Assembly (NCBI GenBank): GCA_964647585.1 | Contig: CAZYGG010000001.1 | Location: 1 to 64,000 of the forward strand | From: CAJINA01 sp964647585 | GTDB taxonomy: Bacteria > Desulfobacterota > Desulfobacteria > Desulfobacterales > CAJINA01 | DNA: 64,000 bases | Direction: 5' to 3' | Shown here: one piece after another, positions 7,988 to 19,255 of the stretch | Numbering within the stretch: the first letter of the stretch is position 1 | Layout: the number at the start of each line of letters is the position of its first letter | Notes under the pieces: generated by a model | What the model was told of the DNA's origin: nothing | The model's input: only the letters and a program-made list of their open reading frames with translations | Databases searched by the model: none | Translations under genes and position numbers: made by a program

Positions 7988-10251
7988 TTACGTTTCCTTC
8001 ACGTCCGCAGAGGCAGACGCATCTTCCGGGTCGTCATCGGCAGACGGCGGCGACGGCTGCTCGATGATGGATTCCAGGGATTCTTCATCGGTCTCATCGA
8101 AATCGTCCATCCTGCCGGCCAGCACCGGCAGCGGGTCCAGAATCCGCCAGGCCGGCATGGAAGAGAGCAAAGAACTGAGCAGTACGCCGCTGCGCAGCAG
8201 CCAGGCCACATACCCCACGGAGAGACCGGTCGTTACGGCAATGGCGGAGCTTGCCGCGACCTTATTGAGCTCGATCTCGCCTTCTGCTTCTTCTTTCAGC
8301 CCGTCCAGCGAGTTTTCCAGGAAATCAAGGGCGCGCACCGCCTGAATACCCAATTCAGTCAGCCGGGTACTAAAGGATTGTGACACCGTCCGGACCTGGG
8401 CAACAGACCAGGCCGGTTGTTGGGTCTCGGCCGCACCCGCTCGTTGTTCATTGAGTTCGATATCCTCTCCCTGTTCAAGGTTCATACTCCGGAGGTTCCG
8501 TTGCATAAATCCACGCAGCGCGTTCGAGACAATTCTCTGTTGTGAAGCGATGGCTCCAGTGCTGGTGTTTGCCGGTGGCGCCTCCGTTACAGTAGCACCC
8601 GAATCCTCTTCATTCAAGGCATCGTCTTCTGGCGAAGCTTCTTCTTCGGGTTCCACGGTAGTTGGCTCTTCCGGCGGTGTTTCCGGCTCTGGTTCGGGCT
8701 CAGGCGGAGTTATGGGGTCGGGATCATTGTCATCCACAGGCAGTGTCGGCGGGGGAGCATCATCGACCGCGGTAACGGTGATATCGAGGGTGCTGTTGCT
8801 GCCTGTGTTGGTCGTGTAAGTAACCTGGGGCACACTGCCGTTCCAGTCGGCCACCGGGGTAAAGGTGTAGCTGCCGTCAGTGTTTATTACGATGTTGCCG
8901 ACTCCGGCGATGGTAGCGAGGTTACCGGCCCCGTAAGTGGCGGCATCGCCGTTGACCTGAAAAGAGGCCACGGTCAGGGTGTCGTCCACATCAGAATCGT
9001 TGGTCAGCACATTACCGGTAGCATTGTTGTCCTCGTTGACGGGGTTGTTGTCCACCGCAAGCACGGAAGCATCATCGACCGCCGTGCCGGTCATCACCTT
9101 GGCGCCGGTAATCGCCGCCGCTATCCCGTCATCGACGCTCGTGGCAATGTTAAAGTTGCTGTTGTAGTCAAGGGCCGGGGTAAAGGTCACACCGGCCAGA
9201 AGGGTATTCACATCGGCAATTGCACCCGAGGCCGTCCAGACACCGCCAACGAAAGTCGAGGTCACGGCACCGGATGTATCGGTATTCAAAGAACCCGCCG
9301 CCACATCCGACAACGTCAGCGTCACCGTTACAATGGAACTGTCAGCATCACTGACCACGATATCGGTCAGATTCAGCACCGTGTCCTCGGTGTAACTCTC
9401 CGGGGCGCTCAGGTTCGTCGCCGTAGGTGCATCGTTGACCGCCGTACCGGTCATCGCCTTGGTGCCGGTGATCGCCGCCGCTATCCCGTCATCGACGCTC
9501 GTAGCAATGTTAAAGTTGCTGTTGTAGTCAAGGGCCGGGGTAAAGGTCACACCGGCCAGAAGGGTATTCACATCGGCAATCGCACCCGAGGCTGTCCAGA
9601 CACCCCCAACGAAGGTCGAGGTCACTGCACCGGATGTACCGGTACTCAAAGAACCCGCCGCCGCATCCGACAACGTCAAGGTAGCGGTGACATTGGCGCT
9701 CTCCGCATCCGTAACTACAATATCAGTCAGATCCAGCAGGATGTCTTCCGTATAGTTCTCGGCCGCATTCAGGTTGGTTGCCGTCGGCGTCGTATTGGTC
9801 GCATTGACCGTAATTGTAACCGCGTCCGTGTCGCCCAAGGGGCCACCGGTACCCGTGTTGCCCTGATCATTTGTAATGATCTGGAGGCTCGCGCCGCCGG
9901 TGTAGGCCGCTGTGGGACCGAAACTCATCCCATCCATCGCTGTGTTAATGCTGGCGACCGTTCCGGTGAAGGTCATGGCGACATCGGCTGTTCCGTCTCC
10001 GGTAGTAAAAGTGAGACCACCGATTCCGGCCAGAGTGACGGTGCCGTTGGTGGCCGTCAGGGAGACTTGTACGGTTCCAGCATCCACGTCACTGATCGAA
10101 ATCAGGTTGCCACTGCCGGTCGAGAACACCAGAGCCGTATTGAGGAGTGTCGTCTGTGCTCCCGGCACTGAGTTGGCGGGTGCATCGTTGACGGCCGTGT
10201 AGGTCACGGTCGCCGCCAGGGTGTTGGAGTCGGTATCGCCGTCATTGACCG
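7988..10251 (-). CDS. Giant DUF4347/cadherin-like surface protein, C-terminal part (after assembly gap)
   Basis: This is the continuation of the giant gene that starts at 18593. From the right edge the frame is open directly out of the Ns (VNDGDTDSNTLAATVTYT) and continues to a stop at 7988, so an internal Met at 10207 is not a real start. It contains cadherin-like repeats including two near-identical 120-residue units (9067-9786), then a Pro/Glu-rich linker (about 8630-8760), an acidic helical stretch and, about 70 residues from the end, a hydrophobic segment (GLSVGYVAWLLRSGVLL ... PAWRILDPLPVL) that could anchor the C-terminus in a membrane. The tail is acidic. No glycine-rich RTX calcium repeats are visible, so a classical type I secretion signal is not supported. 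Confidence 0.88.
9067..9786 (-). repeat. Two tandem 360-bp (120-aa) cadherin-like units
   Basis: Equivalent points (CCGGTCATC) lie at 9087 and 9447, exactly 360 bp apart, so each unit is 120 codons. Both units contain TFVGGVWTASGAIADVNTLL and differ only at scattered positions. They lie inside the C-terminal part of the giant gene and show recent tandem duplication. Confidence 0.9.
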
Positions 10252-10760
10252 NNNNNNNNNNNNNNNNNNNNNNNNNNNNNNNNNNNNNNNNNNNNNNNNN
10301 NNNNNNNNNNNNNNNNNNNNNNNNNNNNNNNNNNNNNNNNNNNNNNNNNNNTAATGCCGAAGTTGGCCCCGCCCAGGGTTACGGTCTGGCCTTCGTTGAT
10401 GGTCAGTGTCGCGGTATCGACCACCGGCGCATCATTGACCCCTGTGTAGGTCACGGTCGCCGCCAGGGTGTTGGAGTCGGTATCGCCGTCATTGACCGTT
10501 ACGCTGAAGGCCGGACCCGTCTCGTTGCCGTCGTGTACAAACTGCACCACGCCGCCGGTCAGATTCGCACTGGTAAAGGTGGTGATCGGCGTACCGGCCG
10601 CACTGCTCAGCTGAAAGTATCCGCCGGAAATACCGCTGACCGTGTAGGTGAAGGTGGTGTCATCCGGATCGGTAATGCCGAAGTTGGCCCCGCCCAGGGT
10701 TACGGTCTGGCCTTCGTTGATGGTCAGCGTCGCGGTATCGACCACCGGCGCGTCGTTGAC
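10199..10760 (-). repeat. Tandem 321-bp (107-aa) repeats interrupted by the assembly gap
   Basis: One complete unit is visible from 10352 to 10672, and the next begins at 10673 with the same bases (TAATGCCGAAGTTGGCCCCG). The 53 bases left of the gap (10199-10251) are identical to 10446-10498. The Ns therefore hide further copies of this unit. Each unit encodes the motifs TINEGQTVTLGGANFGI, TYTVSGISGGYFQLSS and VQFVHDGNETGP. Confidence 0.93.
10252..10351. other. Assembly gap of 100 Ns inside the giant gene
   Basis: Exactly 100 Ns, the usual placeholder for a gap of unknown size. It falls within near-identical 321-bp tandem repeats, where short-read assembly fails. The reading frames on its two sides differ if the length is taken as 100; a true length of 174 bp plus any multiple of 321 bp would restore both the repeat register and the frame. 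Confidence 0.97.
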
Positions 10761-13700
10761 CGGATCTACGTTGATCGTTGTCGTTGCCGCCGCGCTATCA
10801 TCCGAGCCGTCGTTGACAGTTACGGCAATCTGACGGTTTCCGTCTGTGGGATTATCACCGTCCGCGTGCCGATACTGCGCCGCCTCGATCAGTGTTTCGG
10901 TTTCCAGCTCGGTAAACGTGCCGCCGCCCTGTTTGGTGATTGTCACCGTGGCCGTGCCGGCGCCCGTAGTTATCACCACGTGATAATTCCCGCCCGTCGT
11001 GTCATGGCCCGTTTCTGCCGTGGCCAATGCAAACGTATCGCCGTCCAGCACCAGCTCTTCCGAGTTGCCGTCAAGTAGTCCGCTTACGGCCAGCATCACG
11101 TTGGCAAAGGTAGTTGAATCCACATCTGCCACATCCGTATCACTGTCGGCGATCGCCGTCGCAGCGTCTCCCTCGGTAAACGTGAATTGATAATCGTTTC
11201 CGCCCGCGGTCGAGCTGTCATCAACGTCAAGGTTTACCGTCGGCACCTGGTTGGCCATAACATTCTGAGCGAACTCCGAAGTATCTCCGTAAGTGTTGCC
11301 GCCGAGGTCAACCGTGGCTGTGGCGGTGATGAACTGTCCCGAGGCAACCGTGGCGGAAAGTACAGCGCTGAACGTGGCATCGCCGCCGGCATCGGTGGTC
11401 ACGCTGGTGAAGCCGAGATAGGTCTGGCCTTCTCCGTAGCCGCTTGGATCGGCTGCCGCACTGGCGAAAAATTCGACCCGAAAGGTGGTGCTGGCGGTGC
11501 TGTTGAGCGTTCCAGTGATGGTAATGTTCGAACCGTCGGTCCCGGCAGACGCCAGCACCGGATAGTTCTGCAGGGAGTCGGCATCATCAATGTCGTTGGC
11601 CGTTACGCCATCAACACCCCAGTCGATTCCTAAGTCCGTATTGGCAAAGATAGCGTTGGCAAGCATGGAGGTACTTGTAACACCAGTCCCCACTTCGATC
11701 CCACGTTCGCCATTAAAGGCAATCGTATTGCCGGCATTGCCAGCCGTACCCCCGATTAATAAAGAACTCTGCCCATTTTCAATGTCGATGCCGGCCTGTG
11801 TGTTTGCAATCCCAGATGTCCCGGTCACATCCGTACCGATCAGATTGCCTTGAATCGTTATATTGGTAACGGTGGAACTTGCTGAACCAACCTGGACACC
11901 ATCACTCTTGTTACCAGAGATGAGGTTGCCTTCTCCCATTGCATCTCCACCTACAGTGATATCAGATGCATCATCATAGATTACGATGCCGTCGTCCAGG
12001 TTGCCCAGATCGACCGTGCCCGACGCGTCCGTCCCGATATAGTTGCCCTGAATCACATTGAACGATGTGCCGGCACCGGCCACAGAGATTCCGTCATCGT
12101 TTCCGGAGATGATGTTGCGCACGGCCGCTTTTGATCCGCCGATGGTGTTATTCGACGCTCCGCCCTCCATGCGGATTCCTTTTTCGGTATTGCCAAAGCC
12201 AAGAACTGTATCCCCCGCAACGTTGGTGCCGATATAGTTGGTTTCAATTTTGTTGTTGTCTGAAACAATGAGGATCCCGTGGTCGTCGAAGCGGTTGATC
12301 ACCAGGCCGCGGATCGTGCTGCCGTCACTGCCGGCCGCCAGGGTCAAACCGTTCCCCGCGCCTGCCGCGGCACCATTCAATTCGATGATCGGCGTGCCGG
12401 CATAGCCAGTTTGGGTGGTCGCGTCCAGAATTACAGCATCGGTGATGGTCGGGAGAACCGTAGAGAGCGAGATCGTGTGCGGACCGGCACCGGGGATATC
12501 GAATACGATGGTGCCTGTCCCACTCGTGCTGTTGGCATTGAGAATCGCCTGCCGCAGGGACCCGGAGCCATTGTCGTTCGTATTGACGACGGTTAGTGAA
12601 AGCACTGTCACCTGGGCCGTATCGGTGGCGCTCGAAAAAGCGGTATCGCCACCGCTGCTACTCGTGTCAGCGTAACTGCCGGCGATGCCGGTGGTCTGAT
12701 CCCAGGCACGGAACGTAAAGGTCGCCGTGCCGGCGTAATCGGCGTTCGGAACGAAGCGCAGCTTCTGCGTAACCGCTCCGCTCAAGGTGCCGTCGAGCAG
12801 CAGGGCGTGGCCAACGGCCAGGGAACCGTCGTCAACATTGCTCCACGTCCCGCCGTTGTCGGTCGAATACTGCCAGGTGCCGTTGGTATCGTCCACTGCG
12901 GTGATCGCGATCGACTCGATGGCAACCCCGTCAACATCCGTGATCGAACCGTCAATCACAATAGCCGCCACATTGTCGCCCGCCGACGTAAAATCGTCCT
13001 CGGCAACTGCCGTCAACACGGGATTATCGTCCGCCAACACCGGCGCGTCGTTAACCGCCGTCACGTTGATTGTATCTGTAACCACGTTGCTCTCACCGCC
13101 GTCGCCGTCGGTAAGTGCAAAGCGGAAAGTTCGCGCAACTGTGGACGGGGCTTCCGAAACATTTTCGTAGGTAATGTTCTGCATCACGGCCTGCACTGCC
13201 GCGACGCTGGAGCTGGAGTTGAAGGTGATCACCAGCGGCATCGTGCCGCTGCCGCCGGTCAGCGTGCCAATGGCTGTTCCCTCGAAGCTGACGGTGCTTC
13301 CCGACACACCGACCTGGCCGAGGCCGGCACCCTGGTTTCGTACCGCCAGGCGATCATTGGTCGAACCGCCCGCTGCTAAATCGACCCGGAGCTGTCCACC
13401 CTCCAGATCTGCCGAGTCACCATCGACCAGGCTGGCCGTCCCATCGATGATCATCGCCGGGTCGTTTTCACTATAGTTGACGGCTGCTCCGGGCAGATCG
13501 ATCGTAGGGTCGATGCTTTGAATACCGAACTCGGCATCAAACGAAAGCGCGTTTACCTGTTCGTCGGCCGTGTCTATATTGATGTCCGCTCCTTCTGCAA
13601 ACAGCGTTGCGGTCCCCTCTGTGACACCCGAGCCCAACGTCGTCTTGGTCAGGGTCACATAGAAAATATCATTGGCGGTTACCGTGATGTTGTTATCTCC

Positions 13701-16700
13701 AACGTCGCTATCAGCCCCATCCAGGGTGAGCAAAATCTGGCCGGATTGCAGCGTGGTGCCGCCAGGGCTGACGTCGTCTTCGATCAGGTCGATGCCGCTG
13801 AGATAAATCGACGCGGCGCCTACCCCGATATCTTGACCATTGAAGAACAAGACCGGCGCACCGGGATCCACCCCTGCTCCGGCGCCGATAGGCAGAAGGT
13901 AGTCAATCTCGTTTTGGGTGGCCGAATTTATCAGAAACGAGCCTGCCGTTAGCGTCGTCCCATCGGCAAAGGAGGTGTTCGCTTCGACCAGGCTCAGTCC
14001 CTCGATAGAGGTTGGCGCCACATCGTCCAAAACAATTTCGAAGGTCCCGTCATTCGGACGGAAGCGGATCACGTCCTTTTTGGAGACCAAAATGCCTACC
14101 GAGTCGTCTCCGGTGAAGGTGACCGAGTTTTCCGAAATGGCAAACAACACGTCTTCCTTGAGAAGATCGACGGTGTTGCCGCCTGCGCCCACTGTGATGT
14201 TCGAACTTACGACATGCATCGCATTGATGCTGACCGCCTTGTCTGCGTAACTATCCAGATCGAACAATGACGAGAGCGTGCCATCGGTGGTACCGGGTTC
14301 GAAGGAAACAAGTGGGCCGCCAAAGGCAAGTGCCTCGCTGACCGACCACGCATCCAGCCCGGACACCCCACTGCCCGACACATCTCCTTCCGAGGCTATG
14401 TGCAGCACGATTTCAACCGGAGTGATCGTGAGTGAAGCCGTTTCCGAAGCTGTGCTGAAAGGTGTTGCCCCGCCGCTTACCGAGGCATCAACACCGGTCG
14501 TACCGCTGGGGTTGCCGTCCGTTCGATCCCATGCGCGGTAGGAGATCAGTGCCGTCCCGTTATAGTTGACACCCGGTACGAAGCGAATCCGGTCGTTGGC
14601 CGAATCGTCCAGCACGACAGCCGAGCCGACAGACACGGTACCGAAGGAAGTCCAGGAACTACCCCCGTCTGTCGAGTACTGCCAGGTTCCGTTCGCATTA
14701 TCGACACTGACCACGGCAATACCTTCTACCGCGCCTGCGTCCGCGTCTACAATCGGGTCTGCGCCCGCACTGGCAATGATATCGGCAACCAGGTCACCTG
14801 TATTGTCAAATTCGTTTTCATTGATCGTCGTGAGAGTCGCCGCACCCGAATTATCCAAATCCGGCGCATCGTTGACCGGCGTCACCGTGAAATTGAACGT
14901 GCTGTCTGCCGGGGCGCTGGCATCCTCGTTGCCGTCTTCTACATTGACATCGAACGACGCGGTCACGGTCTCGCTGCCGTCATGCACAAAGGCCACCTGG
15001 CCGGCCGTCAGCTGGGCGCCGGTAAAGGTCAAAGCATCCACACCGCCCACCTGGATCTTGCCGTTGACCGCGGCACTGGTAGTGAACGTCACTCCGGCAT
15101 CCACATCATCCGCGTCCGTGTAACCCAGGTCCGCAGCCTGGATTGTGTAGGTGCCGGCCTCGTCTACAGTGGCCGTCAAGTCACCGGTCAGAACCGGCGG
15201 ATCGTTGACCGGATCAACGTTGATCATTGTCATCGCCGCCGCGCTATCATCCGTGCCGTCGTTGACAGTTACGGCAATCTGACGGTTTCCGTCTGTGGGA
15301 TTATCGCCGTCCGCGTGTCGATACTGTACCGCCTCAACCAGTGTTTCGGTTTCCAACTCGGTAAACGTGCCGCCGCCCTGTTTGGTGATCGTCACCGTGG
15401 CCGTGCCGGCGCCCGTAGTAACCACAACGTGATAATTCCCGCCCGTCGTGTCCTGGCCCGCATCTGCCGTGGCCAATGCAAACGTATCGCCGTCGAACAC
15501 AAGTTCTTCCGAGTTGCCGTCAAGTATTCCGCTCACGGCCAGGGTCACGTTGGCAAAGGTAGTTGAATCCACATCTGCCACATCCGTATCACTGTCGGCG
15601 ATCGCCGTTGCACCATCTCCCTCGGTGAAAGTGAACTGGAAATCGTTGCCGCCGGCACCCGAACTGTCATCCCCGTCCAGATTCACCGTCGGCGCAGTAT
15701 TAGCCGGAGCACCAGTCACCGGGAGCAGTGTCAGTGAGAAGATATTTTCAGCTGCCGTTGTAAGCCCCACATCGCTACCTTCGAGTAGCAAAGTTGAGGT
15801 TGCCGCCGATGTCCCGGGCTCTATAGCCGATACCGTGAGGTAGTAGATATCGGTGTCCCCGTCATGGGAAACCAAAATTTGACCTTCTGATAACGCAGTT
15901 CCGCCGACTGTGACCGCTTCTTCGATTATCTCCAGTCCATCGAAAGCAGCCAGGCTGGCGTCACCCCCGTCGAAAAGCAACGAGAGAGCCCCCTCGGTGT
16001 CGATTGCACCCACTTTGTCCGGTGTATACAAATGAATCTCTTTGCGTGACAAAGCAGCACCTTCAATAAGGATAAAGGAGCCCGCCGGAAGAGTCGTGCC
16101 GGCCACATCCGTATCCTTTTCGATCAGGGAAATACCACCCATATCCAGCCATCCGGTTGAATCCAAGTTTTCATCAAGAAGCATATAAAAGGAGCCAGAG
16201 CTGTAGTCGCCCGGGGTGTCCGGCCGGAAGACGACCAGGTCGCTGTCTTCGACACCTGTCAACGCGTTTGTACTTGAAAAATCTTCGCCCAGAACCGTTG
16301 AGAAGAGAATATCACCCACCAGCAAGTCCATCGTCGTGGTATTGCCAATGGTGATGTCTGTCGTCACATAGTGAATGGCATCGATCTCAGCTGCTCCGTC
16401 GGTCGCCAAGCGATCTGCGTTGAACGCCAGCGACATCGTTCCATCTGTTGACTTTATTGCCGGCGGCAATTCTAGATCCAGGTCGGGATCGCCGAACTGA
16501 AGCACATCCCCGTCCTCCCAGGAAGCCAACCCCTTCGAAGCGCCGGATGAGGCAACATTGTCTTCGGTCGTCATCCAAAACCCGCTCAGGGGTGATCCGC
16601 CGACCTCGTAGGCACCGATATCCGGTGAAGCATCGCGAGTGTATCCGCGCTGATCAACTGACGGCGCACCAGTGGTCGTTCCGGTATCTATTGCAACGCT

Positions 16701-18593
16701 ACCTGTCAGCAGGGCAAGGGTTCTCGTGGTTCCGCCATTGTTTTGTAAGGTGGTGTCAAGGTTGAGATCTGCCGGATCATTGACAATGCTATCTGCGCCA
16801 TATGTTATGGTGCCTTTCGACCCCAAGTTTCCACCAGTATGATTTGCTATTATGGTGTTTATCAGGGTTGCACTGTCTCCGTTTTGTGAGAGATTGAGAC
16901 CCTCTGTCGTCAGGTTTCCCGCGATCGTGGAATTAACAATATCAACATGTCCTATTATGTTGAGTCCAGCTCCGGTTGAACCGCTGGTATTGAGAATGAT
17001 TGTCGCATTTGTAATGGTGAGCGTCCCGGTATTGTTGAACACACCGCCACCCTGATCCGCAGTATTATTACTGATCGTGACGCGATCCAGATCGGCCGTT
17101 CCTGCACTCTGGTTATAAAAGCCACCACCGGATCCGCCGATGCTGGTGCTGTTCGTAATCTCGACATCGTTCAGCGTTAGGTTGCCGCTGTTTAAGATGC
17201 CACCTCCATTAGCCCAACTAGCAGCTCCATTGGTTATGGTCACTTTGGAAATGGCTACTGTCCCGGAAAGAATATCGAAAACCCGGTCCAGAGCACCACC
17301 ATCGATTGTAGTTGTAGTTGCGCTGGCCCCGGTTATGGTCAGATCATCGTTGATATCCAAGTCGCCGGTTGCAGGATCGGTATCGTTAAAACCGGCAATT
17401 GATAGTGTGTAGGTGCCGGCGGGAAGAATAATTTCGTCAGCGCCGGTCGTGTTGTTGGCGGCAATGATGGCTTCGCGCAGCGATATGAATGTATCTGTGC
17501 CTGGATCCAAGATCAGGTCGGCAATCGAAGCTGTGTCACCGTCCACGACATCGTCCGTCGTGTCTACAGTGATAACGGCCATCAGGTTGATCCAATTTTC
17601 CTGCAGGTTGCTGCTGAAAACCACAGGTGTGTCGATGTCGCCCGATTTAAACTCCAGATCCCAGTTGCCGCCGAACAGGGCATGGCCGGTGTTGTCCACG
17701 CTGGCGGCCACGTCCGCACCGGTCAGGGTACTAAACGCATTGAGAAGTGCCGAACCGGCTTCACCGTCAGCCAGGCTACAGCCATAAAAGAGAAGGTCGG
17801 CATTTTCGGACAGGGATGTCTTCCACCCGGCGATGGTGTCGCTGTATGTGCTGATATTGTCGCTACGAAGCCAGAGGTTCCCGAATTTTACCGTGCTGTC
17901 GGTGCCATGCGTGACAAAATGCACAGCATCCAGATCCTGCCGGTCGGCCAACAGGTCGCTGATTTGTTCCACGCCGTTGCGTTCCGGGTCCAGAACCATT
18001 ACCTCGATTTCGCGGCCGTCATCTCGATCGGAGAAGATATCGTCTACCAGCTGTTCGTAATTCGTGATGCTTCCGTCCACCACCACCAGCTCTTGGCGAA
18101 CGTCGATCGAATCCAGCAGCTGACTGTCGGCATTTGCCAGCATATCAACCGGTTCAAGCGAGGACGTTACCACGGCCAAAGAGTTCACGACGTTCGATGC
18201 GGGTGTTGAAAGACTGGGCTGCGGGTCCTGACCGGAGAGGTCCGCTGAAGAGTCCGGCCCGGCCGGGCGGGATTCTTCTCTGATTTCTGTCGTATGCAGG
18301 AGATCGGTTGATAGTGTCTGGTTCAGTTGACTGAATTGAAAGTTTTCCGCTTCGATGGCAGCGTGCTCCGACGGCGGGGCGGCCTGGACGGCCGCACCTG
18401 CGGCGAGGCCGTCTCCGCTGGCTGAAAGCAGCAGGCGGGGTTCCAGCACCTCGAAATGAATGCCCGCGGAAAACGAAGCCTGCGGCGTACCGGAGTCCGG
18501 TGCTTTGTCCGGCGCCGGCCGCGGTCCTCCGCTTGCGCCTGCGCCCAGGCGATCAAACATTGTTCTCAAGGCGGTTTTAAGCCGTTTTCCCAT
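10352..18593 (-). CDS. Giant DUF4347/LEPR-XLL cadherin-like surface protein, N-terminal part
   Basis: More than 2,740 residues before the gap. Residues 50-58 carry the LEPRLLLSA motif known at the N-terminus of giant exported proteins. A DUF4347 domain follows (about 165-335) with HFVTHG (His229) and FYGC (Cys272), arranged like the His-Cys pair of caspase-clan proteases. Then come a beta-helix (about 345-660), an unassigned 300-residue domain (16595-15715) repeated later (14420-13545), several cadherin-like domains ending in VNDAPV, a second beta-helix with NNTIGG-type turns (12600-11270), and tandem 107-aa units. There is no ordinary Sec signal. With the C-terminal part the protein exceeds 3,500 residues. 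It heads the cluster behind a sigma-54-like site. The ATG at 18593 has a poor Shine-Dalgarno; Met12 is an alternative. Adhesion or display is inference. Confidence 0.9.
10756..11250 (-). repeat. Intragenic duplicate, copy 2 of a 490-bp cadherin-like block
   Basis: Nearly identical to 15205-15690 over almost its whole length; both encode a module with FTEGD, DSDTDVADVDSTTFANV, TVTITKQGGGTFTELETE and RHADGDNPTDGNRQIAVTVN. The two copies lie about 4.4 kb apart in the same gene. Their similarity suggests recent duplication or gene conversion, and it is another place where assembly could go wrong. Confidence 0.88.
15205..15690 (-). repeat. Intragenic duplicate, copy 1 of a 490-bp cadherin-like block
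   Basis: Partner of the block at 10756-11250. It encodes the same beta-sandwich-like module followed by the VDPVND linker. Confidence 0.88.
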
Positions 18594-18659
18594 AAAAAAT
18601 CGTTACCAAAGAAGTTAAAAGAATCCAGATTCTTATAATGCTGCAACTTATTAATATTA

Positions 18660-18675
18660 AGCAAAGTACATGCCA
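18660..18675 (-). promoter_or_regulatory. Sigma-54 type (-24/-12) promoter for the giant gene
   Basis: The minus strand reads TGGCATGTACTTTGCT, which fits the TGGCAY-N5-TTGCW consensus with exact spacing. The -12 end lies 66 bp before the ATG at 18593, giving a leader of roughly 55 nt. No enhancer-binding activator gene is in the window. Confidence 0.6.
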
Positions 18676-19163
18676 ACAATAAACATACCCGGAATAAGCG
18701 CTGAATTCGATTATACTTGCATTATATACCTGATATATCTCTAAAATTTATCATATTCCGGCATGTCCCCGTTTAATTTTACCGATATTGGCGGTTTCAG
18801 AACCCTTAAATCAACACATTTTGATGGTTCTGCATGTCGCGGGGCACGATTTATGGTCCCTGGCCCTGAACGCTGCCAGCGGCCTGTTCTAATTTGGGCT
18901 TGCCCAAAAACTCGTAAACAGTTGAATCGTTTGCCCAACGAGTTATCTGCTAGGCCAACCTGTTGTTTTAGTCATGAAAAATCGAAGGGGAGGGCGCAAT
19001 CGATAATTTTTTAGAGAGAATGCATTTAATTTTGCGTATTTAGGCTTTTTGAATTAAAAAGTTTAATAGCCTCTGTTAAAAAATTTAATACCTGGCAACC
19101 CACTTTTGAGGATTAACAAGCGGGAAATCCCGCAGCGTGGGGAAACTGTTATCTATTGCGAAC

Positions 19164-19191
19164 TTGACCCATACCCTTTTTTTGATATACG
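19164..19191 (+). promoter_or_regulatory. Sigma-70-like promoter of the REC-kinase-REC gene
   Basis: TTGACC at 19164-19169 and TATACG at 19186-19191 with a 16-bp spacer, 65 bp before the ATG at 19256. Confidence 0.5.
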
Positions 19192-19210
19192 TTGTGTATA
19201 TCTATATACC

Positions 19211-19225
19211 TGATCTAACAGATCA
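19211..19225. promoter_or_regulatory. Perfect dyad, candidate operator
   Basis: TGATCTAACAGATCA is a perfect 6-3-6 inverted repeat. It lies about 20 bp downstream of the predicted -10 box, in the expected leader of the kinase gene, where a bound regulator would block transcription. Confidence 0.45.
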
Positions 19226-19255
19226 ACAAACAGCATCTTTTTAAAGGGAAAGTCC

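Larger units (their letters stand above)
18594..19255. other. 662-bp divergent regulatory region, no gene
   Basis: AT-rich spacer between the giant gene (minus) and the REC-kinase-REC gene (plus). It holds a sigma-54-type site for the giant gene (18660-18675), a small GC hairpin (GCGGGAAATCCCGC at about 19120), a sigma-70-type promoter and a perfect dyad for the kinase gene. The 12-mer TATATACCTGAT occurs at 18723-18734 and 19203-19214. Short open frames in the middle have no start signal or recognisable motif and I do not call them genes. Confidence 0.75.

Noticed and set aside
10207..10207. Separate gene starting with Met at 10207
   Set aside because: The frame is open upstream into the gap and reads the same repeat peptide as 10446-10498, so it is an internal position of the giant gene.
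10242..10251. Stop codon ending the giant gene just left of the Ns
   Set aside because: It appears only because the 100-N placeholder shifts the frame; the adjacent frame continues the repeat peptide.
10199..10993. CRISPR-like array in the tandem repeats
   Set aside because: Units are 321 bp, coding throughout and without spacers.
7988..18593. RTX toxin or classical type I secretion substrate
   Set aside because: No GGxGxD calcium-binding repeats are seen, and no ABC ATPase gene is nearby; the C-terminus has a hydrophobic segment instead.
18741..19014. Short frames on both strands between the divergent genes
   Set aside because: No Shine-Dalgarno, no recognisable motif, and they lie in an AT-rich regulatory spacer.
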